Assembly (NCBI GenBank): GCA_023954075.1
Contig: JAMLIV010000008.1
Span: 33,844 to 97,843 of the forward strand
Length of the DNA: 64,000 nt
Origin: Lysobacteraceae bacterium
GTDB taxonomy: Bacteria > Pseudomonadota > Gammaproteobacteria > Xanthomonadales > Xanthomonadaceae
Direction: 5' to 3'
The notes beneath the pieces were generated by a model. That model was not told the DNA's origin and did no database searches. It saw only the letters and a list, made by a program, of their open reading frames with translations. Positions 51,566-59,750 of this stretch are shown here, one piece after another. Position numbers and translations under genes: made by a program. Numbering within the stretch: position 1 is the first letter of the stretch; each line of letters starts with the position of its first letter.

Positions 51566-54472
51566 ATGAAATACATCATGTTGATTCCCCTTGCATTTTC
51601 CCTGGCGCTGGCATCGGCTGCGGGACATGCCGCCGACGCCAAGGCGTCGCCCACGTCGAAAGCCACCGCCGCGCAAACCCAATGGGCGGCCTGGGGCGGC
51701 TCGGTGGTGCTGCGCTGGAGCCAGTACCTGCAGGACGAAGGTGCCGTCATCGGCACCCCGGAACGCAGCCTGCCGCTCGACTCACCGCGCCTGACCGACA
51801 ACGGCATCGGGTTGCGCCAGGCCGCAGTGGGCGATCTCTTCTCCATGCGCCGCAGCGGCAGCATCCAGTTCCGCACCCACCAGCACCAGTTCGACGGATT
51901 CACCGGCGGCTCGCTGCAGGTGGAAGGCGGCTACCTCATCACCCTGCCCAACGACGCCGGCACGATCGACCTCACCGATTTCCGCCTCCAGCCCAGTCCG
52001 CTCGACCCGATGTTCCTGGACGTCGTCAGCCAGGACGGCAAGGCCTGGTTCTACATCGACCGGCTGATGTACGAGATCGTCGGCCAGGGCCACGTTCTGG
52101 CGATCTACACCGCAGACATGCGCATTTCCTGGCAGCTCGCCGAGCGCCTCGGTGCCCCGCACATGGCGCACCAGCCCGTGGCGGACCTGGAAATCCTCAC
52201 CGACCTGCTGGTGGCCGACGGCCCCAACAGCGCGCTGCAGCCGGCCGCCGACCCCGTTCCCAGCCACTGGCACGGCGATTCGGTTCCCGGCCAACCCGCC
52301 GGCACGGTCTATCAGGCCGATCTGTTCATGCAATCGATGTCGCTCAGCCGCATGCGCCAGGACGGCGCGACCGGTCCCGATGGAAACGGGCGCGTGGTAT
52401 TCGCCCCCAGTTCGACCCTGCGCAACAACCGCAACAACGGCAGTAGCGGCGTCACGGTCCCCAACCAGGGCGCGCTGGGCACCAGCGCCGCGCTGTGGGG
52501 CGCGGATATCCCGTGGCGGCAGAAGTTCAGCGGCAACCTCGCGCCGCACGGCAACGATCAGCATCCCTATCTGATCTGGAACCTGTACCGCATCAACGCC
52601 AACGGCCGTATCGAACAGATCGCCCGCTCCGGGGTCAAGCACGCCTGGCTCACCACCAACGGCGGCTGTGAACCCGGTGAATACCACGACGGCCACATCC
52701 TCGGGCGCGGCTGTTCGGACACCTACAGTTCCGGCAACAACGACGCCAACGGCGACCTGTCCTTCCGCAGCGAAATCGTCCCGACCCGGGGCCTGTGGGG
52801 CCGCTGCGGCTCGATCTTCGATCCCGGCTGCGTCGGCAGCAACACCAACCCACAACCTGCCAATGACGGCTACGTTCGCCGCATGGTCGTCCACGAGCCG
52901 CAGATCAGCGCCACCAAGAACCCCGGCGCGACCTATCTGTTCGACTCCTGGTACATCGCGCGCGACGATATCAACATCTACAACTCGCAGGCCTCGGTCG
53001 TGGCCACGCCGACCTGGAGCGGATCGGCCTGGAACCTGGGCTATTCCGACTTCAAGCTCGGCTCGGTCACGGACCGATGGGTGAGTGAAAGCGTGCCGGC
53101 CGGCACCCAGGTGGCCAACGTCGAGCTGGATACGCCCGAGGGCCGCGCCAAACTCGCGGTGCGCGCCACCGATCTGGGCAACGGCACCTGGCGCTACGAC
53201 TACGCCCTGCACAACCTCGACTTCTCGCGCGCCGTCATGCAGGGCAGCGAGCCCAACCTGCGGGTGCTGAGCAGCACCGGCTTCGACCGCTTCAGCCTGC
53301 CGGTGCCGAGCGACGCCACGATCACCGATCTGTGGTTCAGCGACGGCGACCTGGACGCCGGCAACGACTGGATCGCCAGCAGCACCGGCGGCCAGCTTTC
53401 GTGGACCGCACCCGCCGGCGCAACGCTCGACTGGGGCACCCTCTATGCTTTTTCGATCACCGCGAACCGCCCGCCTGTCGCCTCGATCAGCGAGCTGCGC
53501 GTGGCCGAATCCGGATCGCCGGCAGGCTACACGCTGCAGACGCTGGCCCCCATCGCCGGCACCATTCCCGATCCGGTCGCCAGCCTCACGCCCGCGTCGA
53601 TCAGCCTCAGCGCCAATGCCGGCAGCTCGGCCAGCGCCGCGCTGACCCTCGGCAACGGTGGCGGCCCGGGCAGCACGCTGGACTATCTGGTCACCACCGC
53701 TCCCGCCAGCTGCGCCAGCCCCGGCGCGGTGGCCTGGCTCGACGCGACGCCCGCCAGCGGCAGTGTGTCGAACGGCGGTTCGACGCAGATCACGGTGACC
53801 GCCGACGCCGCGCTGCTGGCGGCCGGCAGCTACGGTGCCAGGCTGTGCGTCGACAGCAGCGATCCCCTCAACCCGGCGTTCGAGGTTCCCGTCTCGCTCA
53901 CCGTGAACCCCGTGGAATCCTATTCCGTGGGCGGTGCGGCCAGCGGCACCTCCGGCAGCGGCCTGAGCCTGCGGCTCAACGGCGGCGCGGCGCTGGCGGT
54001 TCCAACGGACGGTGTCTTCACCTTCCCCACCCCGCTCGCCAACGGGACGCCCTACGCCGTGACGCTGAACAGCGCGCCCGGCGGGCAGACCTGTTCGATC
54101 GCCCACGGCAGCGGCACCATCGCCGGAGCCAACGTCACCAACGTCGCGGTGAACTGTGCCGACATCCCGCCGCAGAGCTACAGCATCGGTGGGCGGATCC
54201 GCGGGATGACGGCGGGCACCCTGGTGCTCCAGCTCAACGGCAACCTGACCCTGTCGCGCAGCAGCAACGGCCTCTACGCCTTCGCCCCCGGCCTGCCCTC
54301 GGGCGACGCCTATGCGGTCACCGTCCACACCCAGCCAACCGGGCAGGCGTGCACGGTGTCCAACCCGAACGGCATCGTGGGCGCGGCGAATGTCACCAAC
54401 GTGGACGTGGACTGCGCAGCGGTGGCCGAAGCCATCTTCTCCGACGGATTCGAATCCGCTCCGCTGCGCTGA
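51566..54472 (+). CDS. Large secreted beta-rich protein with C-terminal F-S-D-G-F-E motif
   Basis: A 968-residue exported protein of no family I can name. Residues 1-22 are a signal peptide (IPLAFSLALASAAGHA-A). The N-terminal ~650 residues are Asn/Gly/Thr-rich with Trp and His clusters and several Cys (GGCEPGEYHDGHILGRGCSD), possibly an extracellular binding or amine-oxidase-like beta structure. Residues ~674-782 form a BACON-like all-beta domain (LTPASISLSANAGSSASAALTL). Two tandem 84-residue repeats follow (784-869, 870-950). The end is AEAIFSDGFESAPLR. It is co-transcribed with the five-heme cytochrome and closed by a strong terminator. Confidence 0.75.
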   Translation: MKYIMLIPLAFSLALASAAGHAADAKASPTSKATAAQTQWAAWGGSVVLRWSQYLQDEGAVIGTPERSLPLDSPRLTDNGIGLRQAAVGDLFSMRRSGSIQFRTHQHQFDGFTGGSLQVEGGYLITLPNDAGTIDLTDFRLQPSPLDPMFLDVVSQDGKAWFYIDRLMYEIVGQGHVLAIYTADMRISWQLAERLGAPHMAHQPVADLEILTDLLVADGPNSALQPAADPVPSHWHGDSVPGQPAGTVYQADLFMQSMSLSRMRQDGATGPDGNGRVVFAPSSTLRNNRNNGSSGVTVPNQGALGTSAALWGADIPWRQKFSGNLAPHGNDQHPYLIWNLYRINANGRIEQIARSGVKHAWLTTNGGCEPGEYHDGHILGRGCSDTYSSGNNDANGDLSFRSEIVPTRGLWGRCGSIFDPGCVGSNTNPQPANDGYVRRMVVHEPQISATKNPGATYLFDSWYIARDDINIYNSQASVVATPTWSGSAWNLGYSDFKLGSVTDRWVSESVPAGTQVANVELDTPEGRAKLAVRATDLGNGTWRYDYALHNLDFSRAVMQGSEPNLRVLSSTGFDRFSLPVPSDATITDLWFSDGDLDAGNDWIASSTGGQLSWTAPAGATLDWGTLYAFSITANRPPVASISELRVAESGSPAGYTLQTLAPIAGTIPDPVASLTPASISLSANAGSSASAALTLGNGGGPGSTLDYLVTTAPASCASPGAVAWLDATPASGSVSNGGSTQITVTADAALLAAGSYGARLCVDSSDPLNPAFEVPVSLTVNPVESYSVGGAASGTSGSGLSLRLNGGAALAVPTDGVFTFPTPLANGTPYAVTLNSAPGGQTCSIAHGSGTIAGANVTNVAVNCADIPPQSYSIGGRIRGMTAGTLVLQLNGNLTLSRSSNGLYAFAPGLPSGDAYAVTVHTQPTGQACTVSNPNGIVGAANVTNVDVDCAAVAEAIFSDGFESAPLR
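53915..54418 (+). repeat. Two tandem ~84-residue domain repeats
   Basis: Both units share the pattern YSxGGxxxGxxxGxLxLxLNG, then F-x-P-x-L-x-x-G-x-x-YAVTV, Q-x-C-T/S, and G-x-V-x-N-V-x-V-x-C, so each carries two cysteines. They start at residues 784 and 870 of the 968-residue protein. Such modules are common stalks in exported Gram-negative proteins; they diverge at the DNA level, so the duplication is old. Confidence 0.8.
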
Positions 54473-54497
54473 CGGCGGCTGCCGCAGCGCCATACGC

Positions 54498-54530
54498 ATC
54501 GGGCCCGCACATGGCGGGCCCGATTTTTTC
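54498..54530 (+). terminator. Rho-independent terminator after the cytochrome operon
   Basis: ATCGGGCCCGC and GCGGGCCCGAT form an 11-bp perfect stem with a 5-base loop, followed by a T-run (54524-54529). It ends the two-gene cytochrome transcript. Confidence 0.93.
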
Positions 54531-54553
54531 TGCTGCGGGAACCCGCCCTGCGC

Positions 54554-56548
54554 CTACCAGTGCACCCCGCGCATCAGCGCCGCAAAGGCGATCTGCTCGC
54601 TGGTGGCCTGCGGCGCATCGCTCTCGCGCGCGCCCGGGAGGCCCTTGGCAGCGGCCGAGTCGGGGAACAGCTCGAACGCGGTGCTCATCACCACTTCGTA
54701 AGCCTTCGGAGCCAACGCGTTGACCACGCTGGCGAAGATGCCAAGGCGCGTGGCGATACGGCTGGGCCGCTCGATGATGCCCTGCACGACGAGATCCGCC
54801 GCCTCGTCCGGCGTGAGCGTGGGCACGCTGTCGTACATTTTCGTCGGGGCGATCATCGGCGTCTTCACCAGCGGCATGTTGATCGTGGTGAACATGATGC
54901 CCTTGCCCGAAAGCTCGCCCTGCGCGCAGCGGCTGAAGGCATCCAGCGCCGCCTTGGAGGCCACATAGGCCGAGAAGCGCGGCGAGTTGGCCAGCACGCC
55001 GATGGAGCTGATGTTGATGATGTGCCCGCGCCGGCGCTCGGTCATCTTCGGCAGGAAGCCCATGATGAGCCGCAGCGAACCGAAGTAGTTGAGCTGCATG
55101 GTGCGTTCGAAGTCGTGGAAGCGGTCGTAGGACAGCTCGATCGAGCGCCGGATCGAGCGTCCGGCGTTGTTCACCAGCACATCCACGCCGCCGTGCTCGG
55201 CGACGACCTTGTCCACCAGCGCATCGCACGAGGCCATGTCGGCCAGATCGCAGGTGTAGGCGTGGCAGGTGCCACCCGCCGCGAGGATCTCGTCGCGGGT
55301 GGCAAAGAGCTCCTCCTCGCCGCGCGCCACGATGATCGTCGTGGCCCCGGCCGCGGCGACCTTCAGCGCGGTGGCCTTGCCGATGCCCGAGGAGCCGCCG
55401 GTGATCAGCACCACCTTGCCCTTGACCTTGCCCTTGAGGCTGTGGTCGACGAACAGCGCCGGGTCCAGATGGCGTTCCCAGTAGTCCCACAGGCGCCAGG
55501 CGTAGTCGTCCAGGTCGGGAAGCCTGATTCCGCTGCCCTTGAGCGCGCGCTCGGTCTCGCGTGAATCGAAACGGGTGGAATAGGTGATCAGCCCGATCAC
55601 CTCCTTCGGAATCCCGAGGTCGCGCAGCAGCATGCCGGTGAAGCGCTTGACCGGCGGCAGGTTGCCCAGCGTCGCCTTGATCGGGAACGGCACGAACGAA
55701 AACATCCGCGCATCCAGCCGCATGGTCATCTGCGGCGCGTGGCCGGCGCGGGCAAACAGGTTCAGCACCTCGCCAATGCGGCGCGGGTTCGGATCGGTCA
55801 GGTGGAAGCAGCCGCCGTTGAGGCCGGGCTTGTGCGCGATGTGGTCCATCGCGTCGGCCACGTAATCCACCGGCACCAGGTTCACCCGCCCGCCCTCGAT
55901 GCCGATCATCGGCATCCACGGCGGCATCATCTCGCGCAGCTTCTTGAGTGCGCCGAAGAAATAGTAGGGTCCGTCGATCTTGTCGATCTCGCCGGTCTTC
56001 GAGTGCCCCACCACCATACCGGGACGATAGATGCGGTACGGCCGGCTGCATTCCTCGCGCACCACTTTTTCCGAATCGTGCTTGGTGCGGAAATAGGGGT
56101 GGTCGAGGTCCTCGGCCTCGTCGAACATGTCCTCGCGGAAGGTGCCCGGATACAGCCCCGCGACCGCGATCGAGCTGGCGTGGTGGAAGCAGCCGGCGCT
56201 GATGGCTTCGGCCAGCGCCACGGCGTTGCGCGTCCCCTCGACGTTGGCCAGTACCTGGCTCGGTCCATCGGCCGCCAGGTCGTAGATCGCGGCCAGGTGG
56301 AAGAAGTGCCGGACCTTGCCCTTGAGCTCGTCCACCTTGTCGGCGCTCACGCCCAGGCGTGGCTTGGCCAGATCGCCCGGCACCGCGACGATGCGCCGCG
56401 CGTCCCAGCCCATGCGTTCGACCAGCGCGTCGAGTTTCTTCTGCGACCCTCGGCGCACCAGCACATACACCGTGCCCTTGCGCTTTAGCAGGTTGGCGAC
56501 CAAGTGGCGCCCAATGAAACCGGTGGCACCGGTGACGAAATAGCTCAT
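54554..56548 (-). CDS. Two-domain fatty acyl-CoA reductase (Marinobacter FAR-like)
   Basis: A 664-residue protein fusing two short-chain dehydrogenase-type domains. The N-terminal domain (about 1-350) is of the male-sterility type: GATGFIGRHL for NADPH and a YFRTK (YxxxK) catalytic pair. The C-terminal domain (about 375-610) is a classical SDR: GGSSGIGKAT, NNAGRS, SSIGV and YVASK. This order and length match the Marinobacter alcohol-forming fatty acyl-CoA reductase of about 661 residues, which converts acyl-CoA via aldehyde to fatty alcohol for wax ester synthesis. It diverges from an acyl-CoA-binding protein gene with an operator-like palindrome between. No wax synthase is in the window. Confidence 0.85.
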   Translation of the reverse strand: MSYFVTGATGFIGRHLVANLLKRKGTVYVLVRRGSQKKLDALVERMGWDARRIVAVPGDLAKPRLGVSADKVDELKGKVRHFFHLAAIYDLAADGPSQVLANVEGTRNAVALAEAISAGCFHHASSIAVAGLYPGTFREDMFDEAEDLDHPYFRTKHDSEKVVREECSRPYRIYRPGMVVGHSKTGEIDKIDGPYYFFGALKKLREMMPPWMPMIGIEGGRVNLVPVDYVADAMDHIAHKPGLNGGCFHLTDPNPRRIGEVLNLFARAGHAPQMTMRLDARMFSFVPFPIKATLGNLPPVKRFTGMLLRDLGIPKEVIGLITYSTRFDSRETERALKGSGIRLPDLDDYAWRLWDYWERHLDPALFVDHSLKGKVKGKVVLITGGSSGIGKATALKVAAAGATTIIVARGEEELFATRDEILAAGGTCHAYTCDLADMASCDALVDKVVAEHGGVDVLVNNAGRSIRRSIELSYDRFHDFERTMQLNYFGSLRLIMGFLPKMTERRRGHIINISSIGVLANSPRFSAYVASKAALDAFSRCAQGELSGKGIMFTTINMPLVKTPMIAPTKMYDSVPTLTPDEAADLVVQGIIERPSRIATRLGIFASVVNALAPKAYEVVMSTAFELFPDSAAAKGLPGARESDAPQATSEQIAFAALMRGVHW

Positions 56549-56617
56549 GCTCCCCTCTCCTCGTGCATCGACCCGCGTCCGCGTCTGCGCCCTGCGCGCC
56601 CCCGCACCGCGTGACTG

Positions 56618-56634
56618 ATCGTTCGCGCAACGAT
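56618..56634. promoter_or_regulatory. Candidate TetR operator between the reductase and acyl-CoA-binding genes
   Basis: ATCGTT and AACGAT are perfect 6-bp arms around CGCGC, a 17-bp palindrome 70 bp upstream of the reductase start and 44 bp before the -35 of the divergent acyl-CoA-binding protein promoter. The tetR-type gene two positions downstream could encode the binding protein. Confidence 0.5.
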
Positions 56635-56677
56635 AACCAGATAGCCCCGCACTGTCACCCGGATATCGGGCCCGCCT

Positions 56678-56706
56678 TTGACGCATTCCCGGGCGCATGT
56701 TATGAC
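56678..56706 (+). promoter_or_regulatory. Sigma-70 promoter of acyl-CoA-binding protein / tetR
   Basis: TTGACG (56678-56683) and TATGAC (56701-56706) with 17 bp between them; transcription start near 56713, about 34 bp ahead of the GTG start codon. Confidence 0.78.
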
Positions 56707-56746
56707 ACTGCCCACGCGCGATGCGCTCGACCACAAGGAACCTGCC

Positions 56747-57004
56747 GTGCCCGATCTTTCCGCCCAGTTCGAACAGGCCGCCAAGGACGTGAAAAGCCTT
56801 GTCGAGCGCCCCGATGAAAACACCCTGCTCAAGCTCTACGCCCTCTACAAGCAGGGATCGGAGGGCGACGTCAACGGCCCCAAGCCCGGCTTCTTCGACT
56901 TCGTGGGCACCGCCAAGTACGACGCCTGGGGAAAACTGGCCGGCACCTCGCGGGAGGAGGCGATGAAGAAGTACGTCGCGCTGGTGCGAAAGCTCGTCGG
57001 CTGA
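56747..57004 (+). CDS. Acyl-CoA-binding protein
   Basis: An 85-residue four-helix ACBP that binds and buffers long-chain acyl-CoA esters in the cytoplasm. LSAQFEQAAKDVKSLVERPDENTLLKLYALYKQGSEGDVNGPKPG and KYDAWGKL contain the family ligand contacts (Tyr in YALYKQ, Lys in KYDAW). It starts with GTG (PDLSAQF), with AAGGAA upstream; an ATG further upstream is not needed. It is the first gene of a unit with the TetR gene (3 bp gap) and diverges from the acyl-CoA reductase, suggesting it feeds substrate to it. Confidence 0.92.
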   Translation: MPDLSAQFEQAAKDVKSLVERPDENTLLKLYALYKQGSEGDVNGPKPGFFDFVGTAKYDAWGKLAGTSREEAMKKYVALVRKLVG

Positions 57005-57007
57005 TCC

Positions 57008-57643
57008 ATGGCACGCGGCACGCGCGAGCGCATCCTCGACACCAGCCTGGTGATGTTCAACACGCTGGGCGAACCCAACGTCACCACCAACCACATCGCC
57101 GACGAGCTGGAAATCAGCCCCGGCAATCTCTACTACCACTTCCGCAACAAGGACGACATCGTCGCGCACCTGTTCGCGCGCTACGAAGAGCGCATCGACC
57201 GGGTGCTGATCGTGCCCGACGACCGCCTGCCCGGGCTGGAAGACCTCTGGATGCAGCTGCACGCGGTCTACGAGTGCATCTGGGACTACCGCTTCCTGTT
57301 CCGCGATCTGGTCGACATCCTGACCCGCAACCGCAAGCTGCGCCTGCACTTTTCCCGCATCCTGAAACGCGCCTCGGACAACGCCACCGGGGTGATGCGC
57401 GCCATGGTGCGCGCCGGCGTGATGCGCGCCTCGGCCGACGAGATCCGAGCCACCGCCGACAACATCCTCGTCATCGCCACGTTCTGGCTGAACTTCAGCG
57501 CGGTGCGCGGCGAGCGCGACGAGCAGGAGGCCATTCGCCTGGGCATCCACCAGGTCTTCATGCTGCTGGCCCCGTTCCTGCGCGACGCCGAGCGTCTGCA
57601 CCTCAACCAGCTGGCCGAGGCCTACCTGCCGGATCGGCGCTGA
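57008..57643 (+). CDS. TetR/AcrR family transcriptional regulator
   Basis: A 211-residue repressor. The N-terminal HTH is TTNHIADELEISPGNLYYHFRNKDDIVAHLF (about residues 26-56), and the C-terminal helical domain (57-211) would bind an inducer, likely an acyl-CoA or fatty acid by context. It is encoded 3 bp after the acyl-CoA-binding protein gene. The palindrome at 56618-56634 is a plausible target, allowing control of both its own transcript and the divergent reductase. Ligand and targets are inferred. Confidence 0.9.
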   Translation: MARGTRERILDTSLVMFNTLGEPNVTTNHIADELEISPGNLYYHFRNKDDIVAHLFARYEERIDRVLIVPDDRLPGLEDLWMQLHAVYECIWDYRFLFRDLVDILTRNRKLRLHFSRILKRASDNATGVMRAMVRAGVMRASADEIRATADNILVIATFWLNFSAVRGERDEQEAIRLGIHQVFMLLAPFLRDAERLHLNQLAEAYLPDRR

Positions 57644-57645
57644 GG

Positions 57646-57963
57646 ATGACGGCGGCGCGTTCGGCCTGTCCGCACGGCGGCCAAGCCGTCCTCCCGTGCT
57701 GGAAGAAACTCGGGTTGGGGCCGATGCGGCGCATTCCCTGCCCGGCCTGCGGCAAGCCGATCAGCGCGGGGTGGCTTCCGGCCATGGCGATGCTCGCGCT
57801 GTCGGCACTCATGGCACCCGCAGCCTTCGTACTCGACTTCATTCTGTTCGGATCGACGAAGCGGCACTGGCCCCTCTCGCTGACGATCTGCTTTGCCGCC
57901 ATCGCCCTGCCGCTTACCTGGGCCTGGTGCCGTTTCGTGCCTCTCGTCGCGCGCGGCGACTGA
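57646..57963 (+). CDS. Small membrane protein with zinc-ribbon-like N terminus
   Basis: A 105-residue protein not recognised as a named family. A Cys pair CPACGKP (about residues 32-38), preceded by CPHGG and PCW, could bind zinc. Two membrane helices follow (about 43-63, LPAMAMLALSALMAPAAFVLDFI, and 75-95, LSLTICFAAIALPLTWAWC). The ATG lies two bases after the TetR stop, so it is in the same transcript. A start at an internal ATG (57724, MRRIPCPACGKP) is also plausible. Confidence 0.6.
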   Translation: MTAARSACPHGGQAVLPCWKKLGLGPMRRIPCPACGKPISAGWLPAMAMLALSALMAPAAFVLDFILFGSTKRHWPLSLTICFAAIALPLTWAWCRFVPLVARGD

Positions 57964-57993
57964 GGCACGCCGCGACTTTCCTTCCCCAAAACG

Positions 57994-58021
57994 CGACAGG
58001 CTCCGAAACCGGAGCCTGTCG
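57994..58021 (-). terminator. Hairpin between convergent genes, terminator of the phasin gene
   Basis: CGACAGGCTCCG and CGGAGCCTGTCG form a 12-bp perfect stem with a 4-base loop. On the minus strand it is followed by CGTTTTGG, a short T-run, so it fits the phasin transcript; on the plus strand it may act weakly. Confidence 0.75.
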
Positions 58022-58044
58022 TTGCCGCACTTGCCGACAGCGGA

Positions 58045-58509
58045 TCAGGCGGCTTTCTTCACCGTGCCGCGCGCTGCGCTGCCGGCCTTCTTGACGGACT
58101 TCTTCGCCGCGGTGGACCTGCTCGCGACGGCCTTGCCGGCGCTGGCCTTCTTTGCCGGGGCGGCCTTGCGCGCCGGTTTGGCCTTGGCCGGCTTCTTCGA
58201 GATCGCCGCCACGACCGGCGACAGGCGCGCCTCGATCCCGCTCTTGACCGCACCGTAAGCCTCGGTGGCGCGTGCCAGCAGCGGGTCGATGCCCGCCTCG
58301 ACCCTGGCCTTCACCTCGTCCAGATTCGCGCGCGCCTGCTTGTTCAGCGCTTCGATGCGCTTGGCGGCGGCATCGCGGAACTGGGTGCCTTCCTGCACCA
58401 GGGTGCCGTAGGTGCTCGTCGCCTGCTTGCGGGTCAGGGATACCACACCCAGACCGGCCAGCCACAGGTCGCGCGGATCGACGCCGGGATTCTTCGCTTG
58501 CTTGACCAT
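58045..58509 (-). CDS. Phasin family protein with histone-H1-like C-terminal tail
   Basis: A 154-residue protein. Residues ~1-100 match the phasin/PhaP-type poly(3-hydroxyalkanoate) granule-associated proteins (RDLWLAGLGVVSLTRKQATSTYGTLVQEGTQFRD, amphipathic helices). The C-terminal ~50 residues are Lys/Ala/Pro-rich (KKPAKAKPARKAAPAKKAS), like bacterial histone H1-type tails, so it may also bind DNA or polyphosphate. No PHA synthase is in the window. It is monocistronic, with the hairpin at 57994-58021 at its end. The adjacent fatty-alcohol genes fit a storage-lipid context by inference. Confidence 0.85.
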   Translation of the reverse strand: MVKQAKNPGVDPRDLWLAGLGVVSLTRKQATSTYGTLVQEGTQFRDAAAKRIEALNKQARANLDEVKARVEAGIDPLLARATEAYGAVKSGIEARLSPVVAAISKKPAKAKPARKAAPAKKASAGKAVASRSTAAKKSVKKAGSAARGTVKKAA

Positions 58510-58714
58510 ATGCTTTCATCTCCTGAAGGATCGGCCACGCGGCCGGGAACGGTTCTGCCAGTCGCAGGCTAGGCAGCACGGGTCGAGCAAACACACTATC
58601 CGCGCCGGCGCGACGGACTTCGATTGCGCACCGCGCGGCCGCATCCGGGGCTGCCGCCTTGCCAAGCGCCGCCGCGATTGCAATGCTGGCCGCACTTCGC
58701 CACGAGCTGCCTTC

Positions 58715-59569
58715 ATGTCCAAGAAAACCCGCTGGGCTCCGTTTCCCCATCCCGACCCGAAGTTCGACTACGCCGGAGCCAAGCTCGCCAAGGCGTGGCC
58801 CAAGCTGCACGCCGGCGATCTGGAGCCGTTTCCCGACGAGGCCCGCGTCGCCGCGCTGCTGAAGCAGCACCCGAAGCTCGGGAAGGCGGCGCAGGCGGGC
58901 GAACTTGCCGAGGCGCTGGCCGAGGCCTGGCGCGCGTTCCACCGCGGCGACTTCCAGCAGGCGTTCGAGGCCGGAACCGGGCTCGGTCCGCTCGGCGCGT
59001 CCGTGGCGATCAAGGCCGCAGGCATCCACGCCACCCACCTCGTCGTCGACGATGCGGTGCGCGAGAAGCGCTACACCGAGCTGGTCACCCTGGCCGAGGC
59101 CGCAATGGCCGCGCTGCCGGACGAGGCCAACTCGCACTACCGCTACGCCTTCGCACTGGGCCGCTACAGCCAGTCGATCTCGATCGCCAAGGCCTTGACC
59201 CAGGGCTTGGCGGGCAAGGTCCGCGACGCGCTGCAGCGCACCCTGGAACGCGCGCCCGACCACGCCGAAGCGCACACCGCGCTGGGCCTCTACCACGCCG
59301 AGGTCGTGTCGAAGGTCGGCGGGCTGATCGCCGGCCTCACCTACGGGGCCAAGGCTGCGACCGGCGAAAGCCTCCTCAAGCGAGCGATCGAACTGACCCC
59401 CAATTCCCCCATCGCCCACATCGAATACGGCAACGGCCTGATGCTGCTGTACGGCAGCAAGAAGGAAGACCAGGCCGCCGGTGAATACGAGAAGGCCGCA
59501 AAACTGAAACCGCTGGATGCGATGGAAAAACTCGACGCCGAATTCGCCGCTTCGCAGATCGAGGATTGA
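58715..59569 (+). CDS. Helical repeat protein (TPR-like), unknown function
   Basis: A 284-residue soluble protein without signal peptide. The start MSKKTRWAPFPHPDPKFDYAGAKLAKAWPKLHAGD is distinct. The body consists of helical pairs with TPR-like signatures (FHRGDFQQAFEAG, ALQRTLERAPDHAEAHTALGLYHAEV, LLKRAIELTPNSPIAHIEYGNGL, KAAKLKPLDAMEKLD), including the Pro-Asn/Asp turn and Ala-Tyr/Gly positions. TPR domains mediate protein contacts. I do not recognise a named family. The ATG at 58715 is chosen because conserved-looking sequence begins there. The 205-bp gap upstream (58510-58714) shows nothing clear. Confidence 0.75.
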   Translation: MSKKTRWAPFPHPDPKFDYAGAKLAKAWPKLHAGDLEPFPDEARVAALLKQHPKLGKAAQAGELAEALAEAWRAFHRGDFQQAFEAGTGLGPLGASVAIKAAGIHATHLVVDDAVREKRYTELVTLAEAAMAALPDEANSHYRYAFALGRYSQSISIAKALTQGLAGKVRDALQRTLERAPDHAEAHTALGLYHAEVVSKVGGLIAGLTYGAKAATGESLLKRAIELTPNSPIAHIEYGNGLMLLYGSKKEDQAAGEYEKAAKLKPLDAMEKLDAEFAASQIED

Positions 59570-59750
59570 CCCGGACGCGGCGTCTGGTTTGACATCGATC
59601 CTGTCTCCCGTGAGCATCCGGGATACAGGGATGCGCGGCACGCCCGGGCGCGCCGCTGACGCGGAGGTTTTCGCACGCCGCAGTACAGCCATGCGAAGCC
59701 GGCTTTCGAATCCTCCGTCCCGCTGTCAGGACGCTGCCAAGGCCACGCCC

